Assembly: GCF_004028275.1 (NCBI RefSeq)
Contig: NZ_CP035033.1
Location: 1,612,001 to 1,676,000, forward strand
Source of the DNA: Hydrogenovibrio thermophilus
Lineage (GTDB): Bacteria; Pseudomonadota; Gammaproteobacteria; Thiomicrospirales; Thiomicrospiraceae
Direction: 5' to 3'
Length of the DNA stretch: 64,000 nucleotides
Shown here: piece by piece, positions 53,252-61,512 of the stretch
Position numbering within the stretch: position 1 is the first letter of the stretch
Layout of the letters: every line of letters starts with the position of its first letter
Program-made: the position numbers and the translations under genes
The notes under the pieces: generated by a model
The model's input: only the letters and a program-made list of their open reading frames with translations
Told to the model about the DNA's origin: nothing
Databases searched by the model: none

Positions 53252-53653
53252 TTATTCTCCTCTCAAGGCCCCGCGAATACTGCTGATTTTGCTATTCACA
53301 AATTCCAGCGTCGCTTGATATTGCATGGCGTTTTCCATAAATTGCGCTTTTTCAATATGCGTTTCGACCGTGTTGCCATCCAAAGACGGTTGAGTCGGCA
53401 TGCGATATTTCAAAAAATCGTCGGTCGAAGCCTCGGCAAACCCTTCGATATGACGACTATTCGTCACTTTCAAATCCGGTTTATAACGGCTGGTTTGCAT
53501 ATCTTCTTCCGCCGTTTGCAGCTCTTTACGCCAATCCAGATCACGCGCCTTGAAGTTCGGCGTATCGGCATTGGCCAGGTTGTTGGCCAAAATGCCTTGG
53601 CGCTCTTTGCGAACCGCTAAGGCTTGCTCATGTATGCCAAAAACAGATTCCAT
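53252..53653 (-). CDS. flgB: Flagellar proximal rod protein FlgB
   Basis: First rod subunit, 133 residues. It has the family motif (GILANNLANADTPNFKARDL, DWRKEL) and the C-terminal helix (QYQATLEFVNSKISSIRGAL). The ATG at 53653 is chosen over an upstream in-frame start at 53701 because AGAAAGGA lies just before it and FlgB proteins start near this point. It leads the flgB-C-D-E operon behind a sigma-54 promoter. Confidence 0.97.
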   Translation of the reverse strand: MESVFGIHEQALAVRKERQGILANNLANADTPNFKARDLDWRKELQTAEEDMQTSRYKPDLKVTNSRHIEGFAEASTDDFLKYRMPTQPSLDGNTVETHIEKAQFMENAMQYQATLEFVNSKISSIRGALRGE

Positions 53654-53746
53654 ATATTTTTCCTTTCTGATCTTTTTCGGTCGTGGCAGAGGTTCTGTCA
53701 AACAACCGTCAAAATACTATTGTTTTTATTTTTCTATCGAAACGTA

Positions 53747-53761
53747 GCAATAGGAGTGCCA
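53747..53761 (-). promoter_or_regulatory. Sigma-54 promoter of flgBCDE
   Basis: Minus strand TGGCAC-N5-TTGCTA, a full consensus match; GG at 53759-53760, GC at 53747-53748, start near 53736. The 339-base gap 53654-53992 also holds a perfect inverted repeat at 53853-53873 and the flgT terminator. Confidence 0.88.
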
Positions 53762-53852
53762 AATATTCAAAAAAAGCTAAAGGACAGGAAAAACGGCCGT
53801 ATATCGGCCGGATTTAGAAAAACTTTAGGAAAAAATGGCAATTTTTTTCCCA

Positions 53853-53873
53853 ATTCGGCAAAAGTTGCCGAAT
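53853..53873. promoter_or_regulatory. Perfect 9-bp inverted repeat upstream of the flgB promoter
   Basis: ATTCGGCAA-N3-TTGCCGAAT, about 95 bases upstream of the sigma-54 -24 element. It has no T-run and is too compact for a terminator. Its position is that expected of an enhancer site for FlrA or FlrC. Direct evidence for binding is absent. Confidence 0.5.
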
Positions 53874-53942
53874 AGAAACATAACCGTTTGTTTTTAAAAT
53901 AGTTTTAATTATAGAAAGATTGATATCAGAAATAAATCAGGC

Positions 53943-53968
53943 AAAAACGGCCAGGTCTGGCCGTTTTT
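53943..53968 (-). terminator. Terminator after flgT
   Basis: Near-perfect inverted repeat AAAAACGGCCAGG/TCTGGCCGTTTTT, 25 bases past the flgT stop. Its core CCAGGTCTGG differs by one base from the iterated CCAGGCCTGG. Confidence 0.85.
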
Positions 53969-53992
53969 GAAGTGGAAAGATTATTCCGAATT

Positions 53993-55291
53993 TTACCAGG
54001 AGCGTACTTTATCGCCAATCTGGATGAGGCCGTCTTTCGCCAAGACTTCGCCCACCGCGAAACGGGATTGAATCCGCTTGATTTTAAGAAATCCGGTCGG
54101 CTCGGAATCCAGCCCCAAGTCATTGCCTTGATAGCGAACCGGTCGCCCGACATTGTGATAAACCGCCAACTCATCCCCGACTTGAGCGCCGGACTCGTTG
54201 GAAAGGTAAATCACATAATCGTTACCGCGAATATCGATAATACGGGTCTCAACCGGCTTGCAACGCATATAACCGTACACTTGCTGGGTCGAATTATTCA
54301 ACAACGCATGAAAGACCATCCCCGTATTGGTGGCGAAAAATGCATTGGTGCCAAATGGACGCTCCCGCCCAACCGTCACGTCACCTTTAATATCAAAACC
54401 GTTACGCTTCTCCAATACGATATCGTAATTGTATAAATCGACAATATACGTATCGGTTTCAATAAAACGGGTATTAGGGTGAACCTCACGACTGTAAAAA
54501 CGCTTGAAGTCGTTCCACAATTTCGGGTCATCGTTATGCCTTGAAACCGAACGAATCACTGTCAACAACAGATATTGTGCGCCAGTCCCTTCACGAATCG
54601 GTTCCAAGACATCCGGCGATAAATTCGGTGCCACCGCCTGAGTGGTATCCAATAACGAGCTATCTTCGATCATCACCATATTACGGTAACCATCCTCATA
54701 CAGTCGACGTTGCAACTCGGTCTGAAACCCGCCCAACAAGTTGGAAATATCCGTCGCACCTCGGCTGTCGGTGGTGATGGGACGAGCAATGGCCAATTTC
54801 GGCTGATAATGGTTTCCCGGCACGTTATTACAAGCTTGCGGGTCTTCCGTCAGGCAGACTTCCATTTTGACCTGATAGGTCTCCATTTTTTTGAGTTTCT
54901 GCTCATCCAGAATTTCAATGCCTTTATCGTCGAAACGGTCATTGAAGTCCGCCTCTTGCACACCTTCTTCAACAATCAGAAACTGGGAAACCTTGCTGTT
55001 TGAGGTAAAACGCGTCGCGTCCTTGGACAACATAAAGTCTTTCACGACCTGGTCGGAAGAAATTTTCAGGTTACTTTGCATACTGGCTTGCTTCAAACCG
55101 TTACGAATGGCCATTTGTCGGGCGAATTCCTTGGAAACACCATCCATGGACGCCACCCCGGTCACGACCACGCAACGAGTTGGGTATTCTTTTTTCGGCC
55201 CACTGACAGAGGTTTCGGCCCAAACGGCAGAACTCGACAATTGAGCCAAGGTGAACAAAACGAAAATAAGCCCCGTAGCCAAGTTTTTCAT
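53993..55291 (-). CDS. flgT: Flagellar H-ring protein FlgT
   Basis: Periplasmic protein that builds the H-ring around the LP-ring in Vibrio-type polar flagella. A signal peptide (to about 25, AVWAE) is followed by the N-terminal domain (VVTGVASMDGVSKEFARQMA, IRNGLKQAS), a middle domain and a C-terminal SH3-like domain (GAQVGDELAVYH, RFAVGEVLAKDG). Length is 432. It follows cheV by 26 bases on the same strand. FlgT is restricted to bacteria with reinforced polar motors. Confidence 0.88.
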   Translation of the reverse strand: MKNLATGLIFVLFTLAQLSSSAVWAETSVSGPKKEYPTRCVVVTGVASMDGVSKEFARQMAIRNGLKQASMQSNLKISSDQVVKDFMLSKDATRFTSNSKVSQFLIVEEGVQEADFNDRFDDKGIEILDEQKLKKMETYQVKMEVCLTEDPQACNNVPGNHYQPKLAIARPITTDSRGATDISNLLGGFQTELQRRLYEDGYRNMVMIEDSSLLDTTQAVAPNLSPDVLEPIREGTGAQYLLLTVIRSVSRHNDDPKLWNDFKRFYSREVHPNTRFIETDTYIVDLYNYDIVLEKRNGFDIKGDVTVGRERPFGTNAFFATNTGMVFHALLNNSTQQVYGYMRCKPVETRIIDIRGNDYVIYLSNESGAQVGDELAVYHNVGRPVRYQGNDLGLDSEPTGFLKIKRIQSRFAVGEVLAKDGLIQIGDKVRSW

Positions 55292-55317
55292 AACGGAATC
55301 AGTCTCTCAATCTCTAT

Positions 55318-56295
55318 TCAGGACGCTTGCGCTTGTTGCTTTTCGGCGGTGACAACATCAATTCGGTCAATAATGGCCTGCGCCAATTCTTCCGGATGCC
55401 ATTTCGACATGAACTTATTGGCACCGACCTTTTCGGTCAACGTCGCATTGAAACCACCACTCAAGGAAGAACTGAGCACCACATACAAATCGCTTAAACG
55501 GGGATCTTTACGAATATTGGTCGTCAAGGTATAACCGTCCATTTCCGGCATCTCAATATCGGAGATGACCATCAATACCCGATCTTTGACCGGAGGACTG
55601 ATGTCTTTGTCGGCATCGTCCGCCCATTTTTTCAGGAAGTCCAGTGCCAAACGACCGTTGGTGACGATCTTGTTGGTAATTCCCAGCTTATCCAAAGTGG
55701 TTTTCAATTGGTTACGCGCCACAGCGGAATCGTCCGCAGCCAAAACAAAGAAGTCATGGCCTTCTGTTTTGGATTGATTGTGATGTAAAAACTCATCCGA
55801 CATTTGCTCTTGCATGCCCGATACTTCGGCCAGCACTTTTTCCACGTCGACGATTTCAACGATTTGGTCCTGGGCCCGGGTAATCCCCGTCAAGTAATTG
55901 ACATTCTGTAACGAATCCGGCGGCGGCAAAATATCTTCCCAGCGCAAATGGACAATTCGATCGACATCTTCAACCAGGAAGCCCTGAACCGAACTGTTAA
56001 ACTCGGTCACAATGGTCAGCGAGTCGTTATATTTATCGGCCGGAACAGCCGGCAAATCCAGAGACTTCGCCAAATCGATCATCGGCATGGTTTGTCCGCG
56101 TATATCGGACACACCCACCACTCGCGAATCCGCTTTCGGGACCGGTGAAATAAATGGTGTACGAATCACTTCACGAACCTTGAAGACATTGATTCCAAAC
56201 AACTGGTTACCGTGAATCTTAAACAGCAACAATTCCATGCGGTTCATGCCCGCAAGTGATGTTCGTTGGTCAACCCCTTTTAGAAAACTTGACAT
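55318..56295 (-). CDS. cheV: Chemotaxis coupling protein CheV
   Basis: Hybrid of a CheW domain (about 15-160; LLFKIHGNQLFGINVFKVRE) and a C-terminal receiver domain (about 185-318) with the phospho-acceptor Asp in VISDIEMPEMDG. It couples receptors to CheA and its receiver may tune adaptation. Length is 325. The ATG at 56295 has GAGGAAGGTGG upstream; another ATG at 56313 lies before that Shine-Dalgarno run and is less likely. It is divergent from flgA, as in many Vibrio and Pseudomonas genomes. Confidence 0.95.
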   Translation of the reverse strand: MSSFLKGVDQRTSLAGMNRMELLLFKIHGNQLFGINVFKVREVIRTPFISPVPKADSRVVGVSDIRGQTMPMIDLAKSLDLPAVPADKYNDSLTIVTEFNSSVQGFLVEDVDRIVHLRWEDILPPPDSLQNVNYLTGITRAQDQIVEIVDVEKVLAEVSGMQEQMSDEFLHHNQSKTEGHDFFVLAADDSAVARNQLKTTLDKLGITNKIVTNGRLALDFLKKWADDADKDISPPVKDRVLMVISDIEMPEMDGYTLTTNIRKDPRLSDLYVVLSSSLSGGFNATLTEKVGANKFMSKWHPEELAQAIIDRIDVVTAEKQQAQAS

Positions 56296-56449
56296 GGATG
56301 CCACCTTCCTCATTTGATCATTGTAGTCTGTTAATCAACGCCTTCCTCTAGCCGACAACAAACACAACAATGATAATTCAATCAATATCAGTTAATATAA
56401 CTGAATTCGTTAACGCAAGCAAAACACAAGCCGGTAAGCAAAGTCACCT

Positions 56450-57190
56450 ATGCATTCACTCATAAAATGGACAATTAAACACTTGCCTCTATTCGGGCTA
56501 GCGCTAATCGCAAGCCTCTTCTTCACATCGCTAACGCAAGCCTCCCAAAACGGTTCTAAGGCTGAACATCAATCGATGCAAGCACTCTATGACATGGTGC
56601 TGAATCACCTAAAGCAAAAAACCGACCAAAAAGTACATAACGCGACTTTTGACATTATGGAATTCAGTGACCGGTTACGACTTTCACGTTGCCAAGAGCC
56701 ACTTGAACTGGAAGACAAAGCCCCCGGAAAAATTTATGGCCGCATGACCTTCAAACTGCAATGCCCGAACCCGGAATGGAAAATTTTCGTCACCGCCACG
56801 GTAGAGGGCGATTTACCCGTCGTCATTTCCACTAAAGGAATCCTGAAACAGGCCGTTATCCAACCTGGCGACGTCAAACGGGTTTTCATGCCTTACCAGA
56901 AAGTTCGACGTGGCGCCCTGATTGATGCCGAGCGAGCCGTTGGAATGCGTGCGAAACGCGCTATTCCACCCAATACGATCTTGACGGTTCGTCAACTTCA
57001 ACCGCCCTATTTGGTGTTTGAAGACAATAACGTGACCATCATCACCCGCGTCGGCCACATCAAGGTTAAGTCCATTGGAGTGGCTTTGAAAAATGGCGTG
57101 AAGAACCAACAAATCCCAGTCAGAAACCTTTCTTCAAAGAAAGTCGTAAAAGGCATAGTTATTGCTCCAAATACCGTCGAAGTACCATAA
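56450..57190 (+). CDS. flgA: Flagellar P-ring assembly chaperone FlgA
   Basis: Periplasmic chaperone for FlgI. Signal peptide to about residue 32 (LTQAS), a variable domain, and the SAF/FlgA domain (about 120-246; TKGILKQAVIQPGDVKRVFM, AIPPNTILTVRQLQPP). Length is 246 against 219 in E. coli. It is first gene of flgA-flgM-flgN on the plus strand; no promoter was recognised in the 154 bases between cheV and flgA. Confidence 0.95.
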   Translation: MHSLIKWTIKHLPLFGLALIASLFFTSLTQASQNGSKAEHQSMQALYDMVLNHLKQKTDQKVHNATFDIMEFSDRLRLSRCQEPLELEDKAPGKIYGRMTFKLQCPNPEWKIFVTATVEGDLPVVISTKGILKQAVIQPGDVKRVFMPYQKVRRGALIDAERAVGMRAKRAIPPNTILTVRQLQPPYLVFEDNNVTIITRVGHIKVKSIGVALKNGVKNQQIPVRNLSSKKVVKGIVIAPNTVEVP

Positions 57191-57215
57191 GACAAAAAAT
57201 ACGTAAAAAAAAAAT

Positions 57216-57242
57216 TAAAGTATCGAAACAATCAGCCGTTAA
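57216..57242 (+). promoter_or_regulatory. Sigma-28 promoter of flgMN
   Basis: TAAAGTAT-N11-GCCGTTAA, -35 at 57216-57223 and -10 at 57235-57242. It would make a leader of about 52 bases to flgM and give the usual sigma-28 feedback on its own inhibitor. Confidence 0.82.
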
Positions 57243-57301
57243 AAGTACTAGAACAAATATCACAAGTTGTTAAAATACATTAAAGGTTTGGGGATACCGT
57301 T

Positions 57302-57607
57302 ATGGATATTAAAAGTGTTAATCAAAATCTGGTGAACAACCGATTGAACGATTCGGGGAATGGTTCACCCAAAAACGCCGGCGCGCAAAACGCATCGCAA
57401 TCAAATGTCAGTGCGGATAAAGTCACGTTGACAGACGTTTCAACGCAAGTACAAACGCTTGAAAAGCAAGCGGCCGCCAGCACCGTTGACAATTCAGCGA
57501 AAATTGAAGAGCTGAAAGCCGCCATCAAAGATGGGACTTATCAAGTCGATGCTGAAAAAGTCGCCAATAAACTGATTCAAACTGAAGCCCTGTTCGCAGG
57601 CAATTAA
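57302..57607 (+). CDS. flgM: Anti-sigma-28 factor FlgM
   Basis: Binds FliA (sigma-28) until exported through the finished hook. The 101 residues include the disordered N-terminal half and the C-terminal sigma-binding region (SAKIEELKAAIKDGTYQVDA, EKVANKLIQTEALFA). Length is 101 against 97 in E. coli. A sigma-28 promoter lies just upstream; flgN follows by 8 bases. Confidence 0.95.
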   Translation: MDIKSVNQNLVNNRLNDSGNGSPKNAGAQNASQSNVSADKVTLTDVSTQVQTLEKQAAASTVDNSAKIEELKAAIKDGTYQVDAEKVANKLIQTEALFAGN

Positions 57608-57615
57608 GTGCAACA

Positions 57616-58104
57616 ATGAGTCAAGTAGCCGACACACAAACTTTATCCCCACTCTTGTCCGAGCTACTTGACCTACTGTCCAAATTTGAAACGGCTTTGG
57701 AAGACGAGGCCGCGGTTTTAAAGTCTCCAGATATTTCCTCTCTTTCCGAGACCCTCCAACAAAAAGAAACCTTATCGGAAGCGGTCACCGAAAAGTTCGA
57801 CCAACTGACCCAGACTCTTTTGACACATAAGCAGGACGCTCGTATTTCTCTGGATAACTTGTCACTTCTGGAAATACCAGGGTTAACGGATAGCAACAAA
57901 CAATCTTTGAAAAAAATTTCCGAAAAAGCCAAACAATGCCACAAACTCAATGCCATCAACGGCATGACGGTACAGGCACTCCGCAACCTCAACCAAACCA
58001 CCATCAATTTATTAACCGGTCGAGATGAAAACGGAAAAACATATAGCGCTTCCGGCAAAACACTTCCCAGCGATCAAAAATCCAACCCACTTGGAAAAGC
58101 CTGA
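57616..58104 (+). CDS. flgN: Flagellar export chaperone FlgN
   Basis: Chaperone for FlgK and FlgL. A mostly helical 162-residue protein with FlgN-family pattern (LLDLLSKFETALEDEAAVLK, LQQKETLSEAVTEKFDQLTQ and NQTTINLLTGRDENGKTYSA). The name is supported by its place right after flgM. The ribosome binding site is weak, consistent with coupling to flgM. Confidence 0.93.
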   Translation: MSQVADTQTLSPLLSELLDLLSKFETALEDEAAVLKSPDISSLSETLQQKETLSEAVTEKFDQLTQTLLTHKQDARISLDNLSLLEIPGLTDSNKQSLKKISEKAKQCHKLNAINGMTVQALRNLNQTTINLLTGRDENGKTYSASGKTLPSDQKSNPLGKA

Positions 58105-58133
58105 AACCTTCCTTCAGCAGTGCCATCACCGTT

Positions 58134-58149
58134 TGGCGTAAATTCTGCT
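58134..58149 (+). promoter_or_regulatory. Possible sigma-54 promoter of the PilZ gene
   Basis: Plus strand TTGGCGT-N4-TCTGCTT with GG at 58135-58136 and GC at 58147-58148 in the right register, predicted start near 58160. An overlapping TTGACG suggests a sigma-70 alternative, so this is tentative. Confidence 0.35.
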
Positions 58150-58232
58150 TGACGATTCTTTGGAATTTAATACACTCGTTTTATGCATATCGATTAAGAT
58201 ATTCAGCAAACGCAACTTAGAAGAGAAACCCT

Positions 58233-58814
58233 ATGTCTTCGAAAAACAGTCGATCTTTTTTTAGAATAGATGTCATGCTGCCATGCAGTTACCGAATCGT
58301 ACCGGAAGAAGAGGCCATTAACCAACCACTTCCCACCTCACCTGATGCCAGCTATATCGAAAAATACTTTATGGAAAATTTGACCCAGCTGGATGAGCAA
58401 TTGAGCACGGTCATCTCGCAAATCGGTCAAAAAAGTGCCTTATTGGCAACTGCACTGACCGCGATGAACAGCAAAATCAACTTTCTGCTTCAGACAGTGG
58501 ACAGAAAACAATTGGTTCACGCTATTCCACAGCGCATGGTGAACATCAGCGCTGGAGGCCTTGCCATCAAAGTAACGGAAAACGTCAACGCCAATGATAA
58601 AGTGGATCTGCTGATCCAACCACTGGAAGATGAATCGCCTGTATTGGTCCGTTGCAATATCGTTAAGGTTATTCCGGAAGCCGACGGCTCAGCCACAACC
58701 GTGGCATTGGAATATCAAAACATGTCGGAAGACGATCGCCGTAAATTGGTGTACTTCATTCAAAGCAAGGAAATCGAGTTGGCCAACCAGATGAAAAAAC
58801 AACAGACCGACTGA
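58233..58814 (+). CDS. PilZ-domain c-di-GMP-binding protein with helical insert
   Basis: The c-di-GMP motif RxxxR is at residues 7-11 (RSFFR) and the NxSxxG motif at 104-109 (NISAGG), followed by the PilZ barrel (to about 175). Usually 25-30 residues separate these motifs; here 92 do, and the extra part (about 35-95) looks like a helical hairpin (LTQLDEQLSTVISQIGQKSA). It probably senses c-di-GMP and acts on motility or on a partner reached by the insert. It lies downstream of flgN, ended by its own terminator. I do not know a characterised homologue. Confidence 0.85.
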   Translation: MSSKNSRSFFRIDVMLPCSYRIVPEEEAINQPLPTSPDASYIEKYFMENLTQLDEQLSTVISQIGQKSALLATALTAMNSKINFLLQTVDRKQLVHAIPQRMVNISAGGLAIKVTENVNANDKVDLLIQPLEDESPVLVRCNIVKVIPEADGSATTVALEYQNMSEDDRRKLVYFIQSKEIELANQMKKQQTD

Positions 58815-58860
58815 ACATCTTTGAATACCGGTTTCAAACCGTGTAACAAAATTCAGACAT

Positions 58861-58892
58861 AAAAAAACCGGCTTTCGCCGGTTTTATTTTTT
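58861..58892. terminator. Bidirectional terminator after the PilZ gene
   Basis: Stem AAAACCGGC/GCCGGTTTT with 4-base loop, A-run left and T-run right. It separates convergent transcripts. Confidence 0.9.
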
Positions 58893-58913
58893 TGAGTCGT
58901 CGAAAACACATCT

Positions 58914-59216
58914 TTAAGGAAAGGAATAGGTTCGATCCAAATCTCCGTCATAAGACGACGGCTTTTTCTCCATCGCTTCTTTTTGACGCATAAACTTCTG
59001 GAGTTCGATTCTCAGCAATTCAATCTCTTTCAGCCCCTGCTTCAAATCACTGGTGTAAGCCCGGTCTTTTTTGGCTTGCTCCTTAATCAGCTTGCCTTGC
59101 TTATAGACCTTGCTTTCCAGAATCCGCACACGGGTACTGATGCTTGCCGCCTCCGCAATCGATTGAAAGGTCAACAGCATGATCACGGCCGAAGCCAAAA
59201 TGGCTGTTCGATTCAT
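58914..59216 (-). CDS. Secreted coiled-coil protein, unknown function
   Basis: A 100-residue protein with a signal peptide (to about 23, IAEAAS) and one long predicted coiled coil (about 25-80; VRILESKVYKQGKLIKEQAK). No lipobox. It is the last gene of the series that begins with pepN or the LpoA-like gene, after the FlgP-like lipoprotein. I do not recognise a family; a periplasmic oligomer near the motor or outer membrane is possible from context. Confidence 0.7.
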   Translation of the reverse strand: MNRTAILASAVIMLLTFQSIAEAASISTRVRILESKVYKQGKLIKEQAKKDRAYTSDLKQGLKEIELLRIELQKFMRQKEAMEKKPSSYDGDLDRTYSFP

Positions 59217-59268
59217 TATCGTTTCTCCTTATACGCCACACTATGGCGACCCATTCCATTCAAATCTC

Positions 59269-59943
59269 TTACTCTCCAATCGTATGGCAAGTCAGAGTAC
59301 GGCACAAATCTTCCGCCGAAATGGTGGTTTCTTCTTCTTTCTTGGAATAAACGAAGGCATTATGGAAGAAACTTTTATCGATATAGACTTCCAGAATGGT
59401 TTCATAGTTGTGGTCGGCCATTGGTGTGATACTGACGACGCGCGCACCTCGCACAATCGCATTCACTCTTGCGCGGAAACTATCGTTTTGAGCCGTCAAA
59501 GTCGCAACCGACGTATTACTGTCGATTTTGATACCATACAGCTGCTCGGCCAATGAACGGTAAGCATCCAGTTTCGCGGCCCGAATCGCCATCAAACGAC
59601 GTTGTCCAGGCGTATAGCCTTCATAAGTGCTTTCGGCCCCATAACCGATACCGGAAATTTTAATCAGCTGAGGCTGTAAAGCACTTTTAGGAACTTTATA
59701 AACCACTGGCTGTTTCGCCACCATTTCTTCCACTGTTGGCGCTTCTTTTTCAGAAGCGGCCTGATCCGACATACTGGCAGAGCCTGCTGGCGCTACAGGC
59801 GCCGGTGCAGGCTGCGGCTGAACCGTTTGCACAGGGGCAGGTGTTGATGTTGAAGTGGATTCCACTTTGGGTTGGGTACTGCAACCCGCCAAGACCATAG
59901 CACTGGCCAAAGCGGTTGTGAAAAGTAAGCTCTGTTTATTCAT
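59269..59943 (-). CDS. flgP: FlgP-like outer-membrane lipoprotein (LPP20 family)
   Basis: Flagellum-associated lipoprotein; in Vibrio and Campylobacter FlgP is needed for full motility as part of outer basal disks. The lipobox VLAGC is at about residues 17-21. A Pro/Gln/Ala linker (to about 80) precedes the conserved LPP20 domain (about 90-205): ISGIGYG, then PGQRRLMAIRAAKLDAYRSL, AEQLYGI and GARVVSITPMAD. Length is 224, longer than Vibrio FlgP (about 145) because of the linker. Cysteines near the C-terminus (DLCRTLTC) could form a disulfide. Confidence 0.8.
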   Translation of the reverse strand: MNKQSLLFTTALASAMVLAGCSTQPKVESTSTSTPAPVQTVQPQPAPAPVAPAGSASMSDQAASEKEAPTVEEMVAKQPVVYKVPKSALQPQLIKISGIGYGAESTYEGYTPGQRRLMAIRAAKLDAYRSLAEQLYGIKIDSNTSVATLTAQNDSFRARVNAIVRGARVVSITPMADHNYETILEVYIDKSFFHNAFVYSKKEEETTISAEDLCRTLTCHTIGE

Positions 59944-59958
59944 AACAGTGTCTCCGTT

Positions 59959-60231
59959 TTACTCAAAAAAATAAGGTTTGGGGTAAGCGCGATGCGTAAT
60001 CCAACGGTTGGATCGCTCAGACTCACACCGGTTAATCTGTTCACTGCATCTCAGACCATTGACGGAATATTCCGGCCCAGGTTGATAATGCTTCGGTATT
60101 AATTCAGTCGTGTAATAATCCGGCACACGATATTTCGCATCCATGCCAGTACAGGCGGTCATGAGACTGCTGGCTATCAACAGCCAAACCATCTTATACA
60201 AACCGTTTCCTGTCATTTTTTTAGCCCTCAA
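59959..60231 (-). CDS. Small predicted lipoprotein, unknown function
   Basis: A 90-residue protein with a basic start, a hydrophobic stretch, and a lipobox-like LMTAC at about residues 23-27. The mature part is short and Tyr/Arg rich with two more Cys (residues about 62 and 69). It lies 15 bases before the FlgP-like gene, suggesting a shared role in the flagellar outer-membrane complex. It is too short to be FlgO. No family recognised. Confidence 0.65.
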   Translation of the reverse strand: MRAKKMTGNGLYKMVWLLIASSLMTACTGMDAKYRVPDYYTTELIPKHYQPGPEYSVNGLRCSEQINRCESERSNRWITHRAYPKPYFFE

Positions 60232-60240
60232 GCATTCCCA

Positions 60241-61512
60241 TTACTGATACGAATCGAAATACGGGTTATTCGGTGCGCTGTATTCATAAGCTCTCGCCTT
60301 TTCCATCGCACGCTGTTTTTGTTTGGCCAGCTGGGATTTTTCAAGTTCCTCGGCTTTCTTTTGCTCTTCCGCAACCTTCACTTGTTCTTCCAGCATGCTC
60401 TGTTCAACTTTCTTGACCGTTCTCAAAATCGATTTGTACTGAGACTGCAGTGACTTGATACGGTTGTTAATTTCATTCACTCGTCTTTGTGTAACGACCA
60501 TTCGAGAGCTGACTTTATCCATTTTCTTCGCCAACTCCGGATCCATCGTCGATACTTGGATATCCTGTGGCACCGGAACCGGCTGGCTAGGTTGAGGAAT
60601 CACCGCAACCGCTGAATCTTTTTTATCAGTCTTCTGACTATCTTTATTACCATCAATTGATACATCGGCCACGGTGTCCGCGCCTTGAGACGGTGTCATT
60701 TGTATTAAGTCCCGGTTCAATTGCTCAATTTGAAAGCTCAAGGCATCCAATTTTTTCTCCAGTTCCTTGACGGTTTTCTCCGAACTGGAACTTTTAATCA
60801 TGCTTTGCGTCGAACCGGCCTGAATATCCTCCAGAAGCGACTTGGCTTCCTCATCCAAGCCAGGATTGGATGCCAAAGCGGCCCAAATCCCGGTACCAAT
60901 CGCCACCAAGACCAATGTGATTGTGATTGAGCTGAAAATAATGATCAGTTTTTTAATTGAGTCCATTTCGGCCACCGTTAACGTATTTTGATTTTGGTTT
61001 TGACTTTGATTCTGTTGCTGCAATGCCGCCCGCTTTTGCAAAAAGTTTTCCGCACCGTCCTCAACAATCGATGCCGGAGCAGGCGGTTCGTCATTTATAT
61101 TAGCTCCACTGGCTTCGGCCACCGGTTCATCTTTAAACATCGGTTCCAGAGCCGGTTCGGGTTCAGGCTGTGCAGCAGGTTGCGGCTCTAGCTCCGCTTC
61201 ATCATCCGGTGACGGAAAATTATCCATAATCCCGCCACCGACATCGGGCATTTCTTCGACGACTGGTTCGGGTTCGGGCTCTGATTCCGGTTCTGGTTCA
61301 GGCACCTGCTCCGGTTCTGGTTCAGGCTCTTCCTCTTTCGGAAAATCATCCAGACTACCTTCTTCCAGAGGAGTGTCGGCCTCGGGTTGATCCGCTTCCG
61401 TTTCACCACCTTGGTCATCATCATTCGAAATCGCTTCCAGCTCCGCCTCGTCTAACAAGGCATCGATGCTGTCTAGATCATTCGGATCAATGGTATCATT
61501 GGATTCAGCCAC
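60241..61512 (-). CDS. Acidic single-pass membrane protein with coiled coil, unknown function
   Basis: A 423-residue protein. Residues 1-150 are strongly acidic with Glu-Pro repeats and probably disordered in the cytoplasm. A Gln/Asn-rich stretch (about 165-178) precedes one transmembrane helix (about 189-212, LIIIFSSITITLVLVAIGTG). The periplasmic part has two coiled coils (about 245-272 and 330-400). The N-terminus has DLDSIDALLDEAEL (residues 12-25), resembling the CheY-binding motif of FliM. It is co-directional with the FlgP-like and small lipoprotein genes. No known family recognised; low-complexity regions limit homology judgement. Confidence 0.7.
   Translation of the reverse strand: MAESNDTIDPNDLDSIDALLDEAELEAISNDDDQGGETEADQPEADTPLEEGSLDDFPKEEEPEPEPEQVPEPEPESEPEPEPVVEEMPDVGGGIMDNFPSPDDEAELEPQPAAQPEPEPALEPMFKDEPVAEASGANINDEPPAPASIVEDGAENFLQKRAALQQQNQSQNQNQNTLTVAEMDSIKKLIIIFSSITITLVLVAIGTGIWAALASNPGLDEEAKSLLEDIQAGSTQSMIKSSSSEKTVKELEKKLDALSFQIEQLNRDLIQMTPSQGADTVADVSIDGNKDSQKTDKKDSAVAVIPQPSQPVPVPQDIQVSTMDPELAKKMDKVSSRMVVTQRRVNEINNRIKSLQSQYKSILRTVKKVEQSMLEEQVKVAEEQKKAEELEKSQLAKQKQRAMEKARAYEYSAPNNPYFDSYQ

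Noticed and set aside
56028-56060. GCCGATAA on the minus strand inside cheV
   Set aside because: No TAAAG-like -35 element 11 bases upstream; the motif is explained by coding sequence.
61188-61424. Repeated Glu-Pro/Gly coding repeats in the acidic membrane protein gene
   Set aside because: Simple low-complexity coding repeat, not a tandem DNA element with an independent role; alternative frames across it are shadows.
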